Of a DNA stretch of 64,000 nt, positions 8,929-19,312 are shown one piece after another. Every line of letters begins with the position of its first letter. Positions within the stretch are counted from its first letter, which is position 1. The notes below the pieces were generated by a model. The model did no database searches, was not told the origin of the DNA, and was given only the letters and a program-made list of their open reading frames with translations. Origin of the DNA: Starkeya sp. ORNL1 (GTDB lineage: Bacteria > Pseudomonadota > Alphaproteobacteria > Rhizobiales > Xanthobacteraceae); NCBI RefSeq assembly GCF_012971745.1, contig NZ_CP048834.1:4712001-4776000 (forward strand), in the 5' to 3' direction. Both the position numbers and the translations under genes were made by a program.

Positions 8929-9894
8929 ATGGCTCTGCCCCTCACCGAACCGCCGGCGAAAGCCCATCAAAGCTTTCTGTACTCACCGATTTCGACGGAT
9001 CTCGACACGCTCGACGCGCACATCGCCTTCCTCGGCATTCCCTATGGCAGTGCCTATCACGCAGGCGCCATCACCAACGACCAGACCAAGGCGCCCGACG
9101 CGGTGCGTTCGGTGACGGACCGCGTGTCGCGCCATCTCGAGCGCTACGACTACGATGTCGGCGGCCCGATCTATGACGGCCGGGCGATCAAGGCGGTGGA
9201 TGTCGGCAATGTTCCTGCCGACATGACCGACCTGCGCAGCCATTACGTCCGTGCCGAAGAGGCGGTGCGCAAGATCCTGAAGGCAGGCGCGCTGCCGATC
9301 ACCATCGGCGGCGACCACGGCATTCCGATCCCGATCCTGCGCGCTTTCGAGGGCAGGGGGCCGATCACGCTGATCCAGGTCGACGCCCATATCGACTGGC
9401 GCGACGATGTGAACGGCGTGCGCGACGGCCTCTCCAGCCCGATCCGCCGCGCCTCCGAGATGGAGCACATCGGCGACATCTTCCAGATCGGCATTCGCGC
9501 CCAGGGCAGCGGCCGGCCGGAGGAGGTCGAGGCCGCGGCGGCCTATGGCTCCAACATCATCCCGGCCTTCGAGGTGCACGATGCCGGCATCGAGGCGGTG
9601 CTGGCGCGCATTCCGGACGGCGGCAATTACTACATCACCATCGATGCCGACGGGCTCGATCCCACGGTGATGCCGGCGGTGGAAGGCCCGGCGCCGGGCG
9701 GGCTCACCTTCCACCAGGTGCGCAAGCTGATCCACGGCCTGGTCGGCAAGGGCCGGGTGGTCGGCATGGACATCGTCGAGATCACCCCGTCCACCGACGT
9801 CAACATGATCACCTGCATCACCGCCGGCCGGCTGATCGTGAACCTGATCGGCGCGGCGGTGCGCGCCAATTATTTCGACGCGCCGAAAGCCTGA
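8929..9894 (+). CDS. Agmatinase/ureohydrolase family enzyme (first copy)
   Basis: A 321-residue arginase-fold enzyme that would hydrolyse a guanidino group to urea. The binuclear Mn (or Ni) site is complete: GGDHG, DAHIDW and DADGLDP. After the last motif the protein reads PAVEGPAPGG, as in agmatinase and guanidinobutyrase relatives. The usual GGDHS is GGDHG here, so substrate preference may differ from SpeB. ATG 8929 has GGAGG four bases upstream; in-frame ATGs at 8863, 8896 and 8911 are alternatives. It is the first gene of the operon and is divergent from the LysR gene. Confidence 0.85.
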   Translation: MALPLTEPPAKAHQSFLYSPISTDLDTLDAHIAFLGIPYGSAYHAGAITNDQTKAPDAVRSVTDRVSRHLERYDYDVGGPIYDGRAIKAVDVGNVPADMTDLRSHYVRAEEAVRKILKAGALPITIGGDHGIPIPILRAFEGRGPITLIQVDAHIDWRDDVNGVRDGLSSPIRRASEMEHIGDIFQIGIRAQGSGRPEEVEAAAAYGSNIIPAFEVHDAGIEAVLARIPDGGNYYITIDADGLDPTVMPAVEGPAPGGLTFHQVRKLIHGLVGKGRVVGMDIVEITPSTDVNMITCITAGRLIVNLIGAAVRANYFDAPKA

Positions 9895-9986
9895 GTGCGG
9901 AGCGTCCCGTCCCGGAGGGCCGACCCCCAAATCCCTCCGGGACATTTTCATCGTCCACCAACAACCAAAAACCAGAGGTTCCTGCC

Positions 9987-10841
9987 ATGTCGCTGATGTG
10001 CCGTAGAATATTCAGTCTCATCGCAGGCGCCGCCTGCATCGCCACGCTCGCTGCTCCCGCGAGCGCCGAGACCACGCTGGAGAAGATCAAGCGCACCGGC
10101 GAGCTCACCGTCGGGACGGAGGCGGCGTTCCCGCCCTTCGAGTTCGTCAAGGACGGCAAGATCGTCGGCTATGGTTCCGACATCCTGGCCGTCGTGGTGC
10201 AGGACCTCGGGGTGAAGAAGACCAACCAGCTGGATCTGCCCTGGCAGGGCATCCTGCCGGGCGTGCTGGCCGGCAAGTTCGACTTCGTCGCCACCACCGT
10301 CGGCATCAATGAGGAGCGCGCCAAGCGCTACGCCTACACGCTGCCCATCGCCGACGGCGTGCCTTACGCGATGAAGCGCAAGGGCGATCCGATGGCCAAG
10401 GTCGAGGATCTCAACGGCAAGGTGGTCGCCACCCAGCTCGCTTCCTCCACCGAGCCGGTGGCCCGCGCGCTCGATGCCAAGCTGAAGGCCGCCGGCGGCG
10501 CCGGCTTCAAGGAACTGAAGCTCTTCACCGCCTTCCCGGAAAGCTATGTCGCGCTGGCCAATGGCGAAGTCGACGCCGTCATCCAGTCGCTGCCGGCGCT
10601 CGCGGTAGTCGCGAAGGAGAAGTCCGACGTGTTCGAGCTCGCCATGCCGACCCCGATCGACGGCGGCTTCACCTATCTCGCCTGGGTGACGCGCCCGGAT
10701 GACAAGGACCTGCGCGACGCGATCTCCACCACCATCAAGAAGATGCGCGACGACGGCCGCCTCGCTGCCCTGCAGAAGAAGTGGTTCGGCTTCGAGATGA
10801 AGATCCCGGACAGCGGGTACCTGCCGCCCGGCGCGCAGTAG
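9987..10841 (+). CDS. Polar amino-acid ABC transporter, substrate-binding protein
   Basis: A 284-residue periplasmic binding protein of the SBP_bac_3 family. The signal peptide ends at ASA about residue 28. The mature start TTLEKIKRTGELTVGTEAAFPPFEF is the standard opening of amino-acid binding proteins, and WQGILPGVLAGKFDFV carries the usual lobe motif. Ligand cannot be read from sequence; arginine, agmatine or guanidinobutyrate would fit the neighbouring ureohydrolases. A strong hairpin separates it from the permease genes. Confidence 0.88.
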   Translation: MSLMCRRIFSLIAGAACIATLAAPASAETTLEKIKRTGELTVGTEAAFPPFEFVKDGKIVGYGSDILAVVVQDLGVKKTNQLDLPWQGILPGVLAGKFDFVATTVGINEERAKRYAYTLPIADGVPYAMKRKGDPMAKVEDLNGKVVATQLASSTEPVARALDAKLKAAGGAGFKELKLFTAFPESYVALANGEVDAVIQSLPALAVVAKEKSDVFELAMPTPIDGGFTYLAWVTRPDDKDLRDAISTTIKKMRDDGRLAALQKKWFGFEMKIPDSGYLPPGAQ

Positions 10842-10855
10842 GGGCGAGGCGAAAT

Positions 10856-10880
10856 TCCCTCTCCCCGACAGGGAGAGGGA
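10856..10880 (+). terminator. Intercistronic hairpin after the binding-protein gene
   Basis: TCCCTCTCCC (10856-10865) and GGGAGAGGGA (10871-10880) form a perfect 10-bp stem with loop CGACA and no following T run. Hairpins at this place in ABC operons often protect the upstream message from 3' decay, or partly terminate, giving more binding protein than permease. Confidence 0.65.
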
Positions 10881-10936
10881 GGCGCCAGCCATGCGCGTCC
10901 GTAAGGAATTGACTCGGGTCAGGGAGCTAATCGGGC

Positions 10937-11596
10937 ATGAAGTTCAATTTCGATTATCTCCTCTCCATTCTGCCGCGCCTGATCGAAGCTTCCAGCGTAA
11001 ATATCCGCCTGGCGTTCTTCATCATGGTGCTGTCGCTGCTGTTCGGCACCGGCTTCACTATATTGCGTGCGCTCAAGCTGCCGGTGGTGAACGAGATCAT
11101 CGCGGTCATCATCAGCTTTGTGCGCGGCACGCCGCTGCTGATCCAGATCTTCATCGCCTATTATGTGCTGCCCGCCGTCGGTCTCGACCTCTCGCCCGAG
11201 GTCGCCGGCGTTGCCGCCATCACCTTCAATTCCATGGTGTTCGTCTCCGAGACCATGCGCGGCGGGCTCTCGACCATCGATCCCGGCCAGATCGAGGCTT
11301 CCACCGCGCTCGGCCTGAAGCCCCGCGCTATCTGGCAGAAGGTGGTGCTGCCGCAGCTGTTCCGCCGCATCGTGCCGGTGCTGGTCAATGAGGCGACCAT
11401 CGTGGTGAAGGGCACCGCGCTGCTCTCGGTCATCACCGTGGTCGAGGTGCTGCGCACCGCCCAGCAAATGGCCAGCGCGAGCTACCGCCCATTCGAGACG
11501 CTGGTCGGCGCCGCGCTCATCTTCCTGGTGCTGAACCTCGTCATCAGCCTGGCCGGCAAGGTCGCCGAGGCCCGCTTCGCGCTGGCAAGGGCCTGA
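10937..11596 (+). CDS. Amino-acid ABC transporter permease (first)
   Basis: A 219-residue inner-membrane permease of the HisMQ type with about five helices. The cytoplasmic EAA loop, read as IEASTALGLKPRAIWQKVVLPQ, contacts the ATPase. AGGGAG lies upstream of ATG 10937. It forms a heterodimer with the next gene product, which starts 3 nt after its stop. Confidence 0.9.
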   Translation: MKFNFDYLLSILPRLIEASSVNIRLAFFIMVLSLLFGTGFTILRALKLPVVNEIIAVIISFVRGTPLLIQIFIAYYVLPAVGLDLSPEVAGVAAITFNSMVFVSETMRGGLSTIDPGQIEASTALGLKPRAIWQKVVLPQLFRRIVPVLVNEATIVVKGTALLSVITVVEVLRTAQQMASASYRPFETLVGAALIFLVLNLVISLAGKVAEARFALARA

Positions 11597-11599
11597 GCC

Positions 11600-12322
11600 A
11601 TGCACTTCGACCCGCTGATGCTGCTCGATTATTGGGACATATTGCTGCAAGGCGCCTGGCTGACGGTGAAGATCACCTTCTTCGCCTTCCTCATCGGCTA
11701 CACGCTTGGCATTGCCATAGCATTGCTTGGCCTCGCGCCGGCGCGGCCGCTGCGTGTCATCGCCGGGATCTATGTCGAGACGCTGCGCAACATCCCGTTC
11801 ATCATCATCCTGTTCCTGGTCTATTACGGCCTGCCGTTCTCCGGCATCCGCATTCCCGCGATGTTCGCCGGGACGGTGGCGCTCTCGATGTTCGTCAGCG
11901 CCTATTATTCGGAGATCGTGCGCGCCGCGATCCTCGCGCTGCCACGCGGCCAGTTCGAATCCGCCCGGGCCATCGGCATGTCGCCGGCGCAGGCGATGTG
12001 GAACGTGGTGGCGCCGCAGATCTTGCGCACGCTGATCCCGCCCTCGACCAACATGACGCTGACCATGATGAAGGAGTCGGCGGTGCTGAGCTCCATCACC
12101 GTGCCGGAGCTGACCTATCAGAGCCTCGTGGTGCAGGGGAACACCTTCGCCCCGTTCGAGGTGTTCGCCGCAGTGACGCTGATCTACTGGCTGATCTCGG
12201 CGGTGATCGCGGAAGTCTCGCGTCGGCTGGAGAAGCGGGTCGGGCTCGCCCACACCGAGAGCGTCGCCCGCAACCCGATCGCCGACCGCTATCTCTCGCT
12301 CGAGCGGAGGCCGGCGCGATGA
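11600..12322 (+). CDS. Amino-acid ABC transporter permease (second)
   Basis: A 240-residue HisMQ-type permease homologous to the preceding one, with EAA loop FESARAIGMSPAQAMWNVVAPQ and about five helices. The C-terminus extends about 30 residues past the last helix into a charged tail. Its TGA overlaps the ATG of the ATPase gene (ATGA at 12319-12322), indicating coupled translation within the importer operon. Confidence 0.9.
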   Translation: MHFDPLMLLDYWDILLQGAWLTVKITFFAFLIGYTLGIAIALLGLAPARPLRVIAGIYVETLRNIPFIIILFLVYYGLPFSGIRIPAMFAGTVALSMFVSAYYSEIVRAAILALPRGQFESARAIGMSPAQAMWNVVAPQILRTLIPPSTNMTLTMMKESAVLSSITVPELTYQSLVVQGNTFAPFEVFAAVTLIYWLISAVIAEVSRRLEKRVGLAHTESVARNPIADRYLSLERRPAR

Positions 12323-13119
12323 ATGACGTGCCTGCACTGCGCGTCGAGGGGCTGACCAAGAATTTCCGCACCACGACGGCGCTCGATTCCGTCTATCTCG
12401 ACATCCAGCAGGGCGAGATCGTCGCGCTGATCGGGCCAAGCGGCTGTGGCAAGAGCACGTTCCTGCGCTGCCTGACCTGGCTGGAGCAGCCCGATGACGG
12501 CTTCATCGAGGTCGCCGGCCAGCCCTTCGGCCGCGAGCGGCACGGCGCTGTCGTGCGCCGGCAGAATCCGCGCCAGATCGACCGTATCCGGCCGAAGATC
12601 GGGCTCGTCTTCCAGCAGCTCAATCTCTGGCCGCATCTCACCGCGCTGGAGAACATCGTGCGCCCGCAGACGGTGGTGCTGCGCCGGCCGCGCGAGGAGG
12701 CGACGCGCCGGGCGCGCGACCTTCTCGTCCGCCTCGGCCTCGGCGATCGCGCAGACCGCTACCCCCACGCGCTCTCCGGCGGGCAGAAGCAGCGCGTCGC
12801 GATCGCCCGCGCGCTCGCCATGGACCCGGCCCTGATGCTGTTCGACGAGCCGACCTCGGCGCTCGATCCGGAACTGGTCGGCGAGGTGCTGGCGGTGCTG
12901 CGCCAACTCGCCGAGGCGGGCACCACCATGCTGGTGGTCACCCACGAGATCGGCTTCGCGGCCAATGTCGCCGACCGCATCGCCTTCATGGACAAGGGCC
13001 GCATTGTCGAGGAGGGGCCGGCGCGCCAGTTGCTCGACCATCCGCGCGACCCGCGCCTGCGCACTTTCCTCGACCTCGTGCTGTCGCATCGCGACGCACC
13101 AACCCCATCCCAGAACTGA
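12319..13119 (+). CDS. Amino-acid ABC transporter ATP-binding protein
   Basis: A 266-residue ATPase of the GlnQ/HisP family. Walker A is GPSGCGKST, the Q loop is LVFQQLNLWPH, the signature is LSGGQKQR and Walker B is LMLFDEPTSALDPE, followed by the switch His in VVTHE. It energises the importer formed with the two permeases and binding protein upstream. Between Walker A and the Q loop it has an extra basic segment (RHGAVVRRQNPRQIDRIRPK), common in this family. Confidence 0.92.
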   Translation: MNDVPALRVEGLTKNFRTTTALDSVYLDIQQGEIVALIGPSGCGKSTFLRCLTWLEQPDDGFIEVAGQPFGRERHGAVVRRQNPRQIDRIRPKIGLVFQQLNLWPHLTALENIVRPQTVVLRRPREEATRRARDLLVRLGLGDRADRYPHALSGGQKQRVAIARALAMDPALMLFDEPTSALDPELVGEVLAVLRQLAEAGTTMLVVTHEIGFAANVADRIAFMDKGRIVEEGPARQLLDHPRDPRLRTFLDLVLSHRDAPTPSQN

Positions 13120-13131
13120 GTGGAGCCTGCC

Positions 13132-14091
13132 ATGCCACGCGTCGACCGGCCCTATGTGGGCATTGCCTCCTTCCTGCGCTCGCGCATCGTCGAGGACCTC
13201 ACCAAGATCGACGCCGACATCGCGGTGCTGGGCGTGCCGTTCGACGAGGGCTCGCCTTTCCTGCCCGGCTCGCGCATGGCGCCCCGGGCGCTGCGCGAAC
13301 ATTCGTTGCGCTTCGGCAAGCGTGGCTATTACGACCCCGAGACCAAGCGGGAATATCTGGTGGACGAGATGACCAATGGGCGCATTGTCGACTGCGGCGA
13401 TGTCGACATCCATCCTGCCAACGCGCCGCGCACCTTCCAGAACATCACCGCCGCGGTGAAGGCGATCCTCGCCTCCGGCGCCATGCCGGTGGTGCTCGGC
13501 GGCGATCATTCCATCACCTATCCGATCTTCCGCGCATTGGAGGAGCCGGTGCATGTGCTGCATTTCGATGCGCACACCGATTATTCGCCGTTCGAGAATG
13601 ATCTCGAACTCACCAATGGCCATGCCTTCCGCCATGTCGCCGGCATGAAGACGGCGCTGAGCCTCACACAGATCGGCATTCGCAGCCTGCGCCACACCCC
13701 GGAAATGGTGCGGGGCGTGGAGGAGGACGGCAACCGCGTCATCCCGATGGGCGAGTTCCGCGCGCTCGGCGCCGCCGGCATCGCGGCGCTGCTGCCGGAG
13801 AATTCCAAGGTCTATGTCAGCATCGATGTCGACGCGCTCGACATGTCGCTGGTGCCGGGCTGCGTATCCGCCGAGCCGAACGGCATGAGCTACAACGAGC
13901 TGCGCGACAGCCTGAAGGCGATCGCCGAGCGGCACGAGGTGGTGGCGTTCGACTTCGTCGAGGTCAATCCGCCGCTCGATGTCGGCACCGGCGTCACCGC
14001 CTATATCGGCGCGCTGACCGTCATCGAATTCATCGCCCACATTTGCGATCAGCCGCGCTGGGCCGCGCGGCGCCGCACCCGCGCCGCCTGA
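13132..14091 (+). CDS. Agmatinase/ureohydrolase family enzyme (second copy)
   Basis: A 319-residue arginase-fold hydrolase distinct from the first copy in the operon. Metal motifs GGDHS, DAHTDY and SIDVDALD are complete, followed by PGCVSAEPNGMSY in place of the first enzyme's segment. ATG 13132 is preceded by GTGGAG; an in-frame GTG at 13120 abuts the ATPase stop and is less likely. Two ureohydrolases with different active-site loops in one operon suggest either two guanidino substrates or a heteromeric enzyme, as known for nickel guanidine hydrolase relatives (inference). Confidence 0.85.
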   Translation: MPRVDRPYVGIASFLRSRIVEDLTKIDADIAVLGVPFDEGSPFLPGSRMAPRALREHSLRFGKRGYYDPETKREYLVDEMTNGRIVDCGDVDIHPANAPRTFQNITAAVKAILASGAMPVVLGGDHSITYPIFRALEEPVHVLHFDAHTDYSPFENDLELTNGHAFRHVAGMKTALSLTQIGIRSLRHTPEMVRGVEEDGNRVIPMGEFRALGAAGIAALLPENSKVYVSIDVDALDMSLVPGCVSAEPNGMSYNELRDSLKAIAERHEVVAFDFVEVNPPLDVGTGVTAYIGALTVIEFIAHICDQPRWAARRRTRAA

Positions 14092-14099
14092 GGTTCGCC

Positions 14100-14696
14100 A
14101 TGTCGATCGAGACCATTCCCGCCACCCGCGGCAAGGCGGTGCGGCTCGTTGCCGGCCAGGCTGTCGAGGTGATCAACACCCATGGCGCTCAGGTGGTCGA
14201 CACCTGGGCGTTCTGCCCTGACGACCTCGGGCATTTCATGTCGATGGAACACACGCGGGTGGAGAATGGCCGGCTGATGCCAGCCATCGGCCAGACGCTG
14301 TTCACCAATCGGCGCGAACCGATGCTGGTGCTGGAGGCCGACACCTCGCCCGGCATCCACGACACCATCATGGCGGCGTGCGACCGCTGGCGTTATGAGC
14401 ATCTCGGCTGCACCGAATATCACCGCAACTGCGCGGACAACATGGTGGAGGCGCTGGCCGAGCTCGGCATCGACGCCCATCATGCGCCGCAGCCGCTAAA
14501 CCTGTTCATGAACATTCCGATCGGGGCCGACTTCAGCCTGACACAGGGCGTGCCGACCACGAAAGCCGGCGACAAGGTGGTGCTGCGCGCGGCCCGCGAC
14601 TGCATCGTGGTGTTCTCCGCCTGCCCGCAGGACATCACCCCGATCAACGGCGTCGGCCGCAAGCCGACCGAGGCGCATTACCGGGTGATCGGCTGA
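14100..14696 (+). CDS. DUF1989 (urea-carboxylase-associated) protein
   Basis: A 198-residue protein of the DUF1989 family. Family marks are the opening AGQAVEVINTHGAQVVDTWAF, the HDTIMAACD segment with GCTEYHRNC about 40 residues before the second half, and NLFMNIP. Some members (CgdA/CgdB) form the carboxyguanidine deiminase that acts after guanidine carboxylase; others accompany amino-acid importers without known function. Here there is one copy only and no carboxylase, so the role is probably different. It is the last gene of the operon, 8 nt after the second ureohydrolase, and converges 4 nt from the next gene. Confidence 0.8.
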   Translation: MSIETIPATRGKAVRLVAGQAVEVINTHGAQVVDTWAFCPDDLGHFMSMEHTRVENGRLMPAIGQTLFTNRREPMLVLEADTSPGIHDTIMAACDRWRYEHLGCTEYHRNCADNMVEALAELGIDAHHAPQPLNLFMNIPIGADFSLTQGVPTTKAGDKVVLRAARDCIVVFSACPQDITPINGVGRKPTEAHYRVIG

Positions 14697-14700
14697 GCCC

Positions 14701-16335
14701 TCACGGTGCGCAGCTGGTCTCGATCGCCTTCACATCCCTTGACGCGAACACCGTCTTGCCGGTGCAGCCGGCCTGTTCCAGCGAGCGCATGAGCATCGCT
14801 TCTTCCTCCGGCAGCATCTGCGCGGTGGCGATGAAGGCGGCCTCGCCGCGTGGTGCCTGGCGGGCCAGCCAGTCGGTGTAATGGCGTATATCCTCGTTCG
14901 GGATCAGCGCCCAGATCTGCTGCGGCACCGGCTTGTCATTGCTGGCGAGCAAAGCGATGGCTTGTTCCCGAGTCGGCAAAAGCTCGGACTGCCGCGTCAG
15001 CGCGCCGGCGATGCGGTAGTCCGCCTTGCCTTCCTGTTGCTCGTAATAGGCAAGGCTCGGCTGGAGCTGGATCCAGGGCAGCACGGTGCGCGTGCCGCTC
15101 TGCTGCAGGAAGGCGTAGAGCCCGGCGGTGTCCTGCCGCTCGAAGCCGGTGACCGCGGCATAGCCGAGGTGGAACAGCATGGCCGGCAGCAGGATCAGCG
15201 CTGCGATCCAGCCCCGGCGCTTCTGGCTCGGCACGCGCTCCAGCGCCAACCCGATCGCCCAGGCCAGCAGCAAGGCGGTGACCGGCATGGTGAAGGTGAG
15301 CTGGCGCGGGCTGGAGAGCGGATAGAGCCCGGCGAGATTGAGCAGCAGCATCTCGCCATAGACCAGCACGAACAGCCGCAGCGGCACCTGGCCGGGCTCC
15401 AGCAATGCTGAAGCCATGCTGGAGGACCGCTTGAGCACAGGCCGGGCGGAGGTCAAGCCGATCCAGAGCAGAGCCAGCACCGCGACGCCCACCGTGACAT
15501 AGGGCAGCGCGCCGGCGATTGCCCGCACCGTCATCATCAGACCATGCACGTCGCCCGCCTTCAGCGCCTGCAGGATCAGGCTGCCGCCATAGAGCGAGCT
15601 GTAATTGGCGAGCTGCAGCGCGGTCTGCGGCTTGAAGATGGTCAAATACGCTGCGATCCACACCACGCCGTAGCCGACCGCCCCCAGCACCCAATAAAGC
15701 CGCTGCCGGCCGCCGGTGCGGGTCAGCACGATATCGGCGAGGATCGGGAAGACGATGAGGAACGCCGGATAGGCGAAGAAGGACAGCACCAGCGCAAGCG
15801 CAAGGAAGGTGACGCCGTGGCGCAGCGAGCCGGCATTGCGCGCCGTGAGATAGGCGGCCAGCAGGATCAGCGTCGCCAGCAGCTCGAACATATAGTGCTT
15901 GATCTCGGTGGCGTTACGCACCGTCAGATAGCCCGACATCACGATCAGCACCGCATAGGCGAACACCGGCGCGCGGCGCTTCACGGCGAGCCAGAGCAGA
16001 ACCGCGAAGCTCGCCAGCATCACCGCCAGCACCAGCGCCCGCATGGCGAGGAGATTGCCGCCGGTCACGTCCGCCATGGCGGCGAGGGTCGCGGTCACGA
16101 AGGGCGGCGCCGCCTGGTCGTAGAAGGGCAGCGGCGCGAAATAGCCGGCCCAGCCGACGCCGAGATTGGCCATCAGCATGGATTCGTCCTGCCAGATGGC
16201 GTGGTGCAGGCTCAAAAGGCCGGTCGCGGCGAAGATGGCGAAGAAGGTGATGAGGAAGAGCGGGCGCAGTGCACAGGCGAGGGCCTGAGGCGCAGCCCTT
16301 GCCCCCATCGCTTCCACATGCTCGATCTTCACCAC
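14701..16335 (-). CDS. GT39-like polytopic membrane protein
   Basis: A 544-residue inner-membrane protein with about ten to twelve hydrophobic helices. The first periplasmic loop reads WQDESMLMANL and then FAPLPFYDQAAPP; an acidic pair in this loop is the catalytic mark of GT39/ArnT-like glycosyltransferases that use polyprenyl-phosphate sugars. The C-terminal 120 residues are soluble and end in a Cys pair (AGCTG...ETSC). The gene at 27312-28916 shares these features, so the two are paralogues. This copy stands alone between convergent and divergent neighbours. Acceptor and sugar unknown. Confidence 0.65.
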   Translation of the reverse strand: MVKIEHVEAMGARAAPQALACALRPLFLITFFAIFAATGLLSLHHAIWQDESMLMANLGVGWAGYFAPLPFYDQAAPPFVTATLAAMADVTGGNLLAMRALVLAVMLASFAVLLWLAVKRRAPVFAYAVLIVMSGYLTVRNATEIKHYMFELLATLILLAAYLTARNAGSLRHGVTFLALALVLSFFAYPAFLIVFPILADIVLTRTGGRQRLYWVLGAVGYGVVWIAAYLTIFKPQTALQLANYSSLYGGSLILQALKAGDVHGLMMTVRAIAGALPYVTVGVAVLALLWIGLTSARPVLKRSSSMASALLEPGQVPLRLFVLVYGEMLLLNLAGLYPLSSPRQLTFTMPVTALLLAWAIGLALERVPSQKRRGWIAALILLPAMLFHLGYAAVTGFERQDTAGLYAFLQQSGTRTVLPWIQLQPSLAYYEQQEGKADYRIAGALTRQSELLPTREQAIALLASNDKPVPQQIWALIPNEDIRHYTDWLARQAPRGEAAFIATAQMLPEEEAMLMRSLEQAGCTGKTVFASRDVKAIETSCAP

Positions 16336-16470
16336 ATATCTCCGTTTGGCCGCGCACGAAGGATGGCGCGACCATACTTGGAGCAGGTTTCATGCCTGCG
16401 ACCATGTATTTCGAATTTCAAAGCAATAGACGGCTTCTTATGTCGATTGGATGACAGGCGGGAGGAGAAC

Positions 16471-16875
16471 ATGGCCGAAATCCGGGCAATGTGCGCGATT
16501 GGCCTGCGCGGGCAGCTTGGCCTCGACGGCGGCATGCCGTGGGAAGGAAGACACGAGCCGGTGTTCGCCGCGGACGTCGCGCGCTTCTTCGAGGCCACGT
16601 TCGGCCATGTGCTCCTCGTCGGCCCGCGCACCAGGCATTCGATTCCGCAATGGGCCTATGCCGACCGCGTCATCGTCGAGATCCGCTCGGCCGATCCGCC
16701 CGAGGATGTGCTGGCGGCCTTCCCCTCGCGGGTGGTCTATATCGGTGGCGGGCCGGCTGTTTGGACCGCCTATGCGCCCTATATTCAGCATTGGGACATC
16801 ACCCGGCTGCCCTATGACGGCGAGGCCGACCGCTGGTTCGATCCGGCCTGGCTCACGGCCGGCCGCGCGGCGTGA
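16471..16875 (+). CDS. Dihydrofolate reductase-like protein, short
   Basis: A 134-residue protein aligned by eye with DHFR: an opening AMCAIGLRGQLGLDGGMPW (compare the MPW of FolA), an Asp in AADVARFF at the place of the catalytic acidic residue, LLVGPRTRHSIP for the GR(K/R)T cofactor loop, and IGGGPAVWTAYAP for the second cofactor-binding glycine motif. It is about 25 residues shorter than FolA and lacks the usual segment between the last two motifs, so it may be a divergent paralogue rather than the cell's main enzyme. GGAGG at 16461-16465 precedes the ATG. Confidence 0.6.
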   Translation: MAEIRAMCAIGLRGQLGLDGGMPWEGRHEPVFAADVARFFEATFGHVLLVGPRTRHSIPQWAYADRVIVEIRSADPPEDVLAAFPSRVVYIGGGPAVWTAYAPYIQHWDITRLPYDGEADRWFDPAWLTAGRAA

Positions 16876-16972
16876 CGGGAACCTTCGCGTCATCAGCGCA
16901 TTGGCTTTATCCACCCGGCGGGGCGCCGGATGGACGCCCGCATAAAAGCCAACGCAGACGAGGAGGAGTTCG

Positions 16973-17206
16973 ATGACGACGCCTCAACAGCCGGTCCGGC
17001 TGCAATACTGGCCGGCTTCGCACAGCGTCGATGCCCCCGACACCTGGCCCGACAGCTATGAGTTCGACAGCGTCGACGACGCGGTCGCCTTTGCCATGAC
17101 CCAGGCACCGGCGAACCGCGAGATCGCCTGGCTTCGCACCGGGGAGGGCGAGGTGCTGAAATATCCGCAGATCCAGATGCTCTGGGAGCTGCGCCAGACC
17201 CATTAA
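16973..17206 (+). CDS. Small conserved-looking protein of unknown function
   Basis: A 77-residue acidic soluble protein with no signal peptide or membrane segment. An AGGAGGAG ribosome site lies just upstream, and codon use matches the neighbours, so it is probably real. The sequence has a WPDSYEFDSVDDAVAFAM central part that suggests an alpha/beta fold, but I recognise no family. It ends 32 nt before the typA promoter. Confidence 0.6.
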   Translation: MTTPQQPVRLQYWPASHSVDAPDTWPDSYEFDSVDDAVAFAMTQAPANREIAWLRTGEGEVLKYPQIQMLWELRQTH

Positions 17207-17238
17207 GGGCACGCGAACACCACACTGACGCAGCGGCG

Positions 17239-17266
17239 TTGATATTGGAGCGGTTCTGAGTATATT
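17239..17266 (+). promoter_or_regulatory. Sigma-70 promoter of typA
   Basis: TTGATA at 17239-17244 and TATATT at 17261-17266 are 16 nt apart, a close match to the vegetative consensus. Transcription would start near 17273, giving a leader of about 50 nt. Confidence 0.6.
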
Positions 17267-17282
17267 GCGCCGCAAAATTCAC

Positions 17283-17314
17283 GCGGGTCCGGGTCCCTCT
17301 CGGGCCCGCTTTTT
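17283..17314 (+). terminator. Terminator-like hairpin in the typA leader
   Basis: GCGGGTCC (17283-17290) pairs with GGGCCCGC (17302-17309) through one G-U pair, followed at once by five T (17310-17314). This is an intrinsic-terminator shape placed between the promoter and the typA ATG at 17326. It could attenuate typA, or end upstream transcripts. No Shine-Dalgarno sequence is visible between the hairpin and the ATG. Confidence 0.55.
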
Positions 17315-17325
17315 GGTGTTTCCTC

Positions 17326-19155
<1,830 letters not shown>

Positions 19156-19184
19156 ATTCCGGCGGATCTGCGACCAATCGACTG

Positions 19185-19211
19185 GGAAACGTCCCGCAAC
19201 GGGACGTTTCC
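19185..19211 (+). terminator. Hairpin after typA
   Basis: GGAAACGTCCC (19185-19195) and GGGACGTTTCC (19201-19211) form a perfect 11-bp stem with loop GCAAC, 30 nt after the typA stop. No T run follows, so termination would be weak or factor-assisted. Confidence 0.6.
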
Positions 19212-19312
19212 TAGCGTCCGCCGTGGCCGATCGATCACGCCTGCGCGGGTCGGGCAAATTTCCATTAACTAAGGTCTTGATCCCGGGGTGCGGTTTTGCT
19301 CCCATTCAGGAG

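Noticed and set aside
10919-12439. A 506-codon frame antisense to the permease genes
   Set aside because: The protein is His/Gln/Asp-rich without motifs, typical of the complement of membrane-protein genes.
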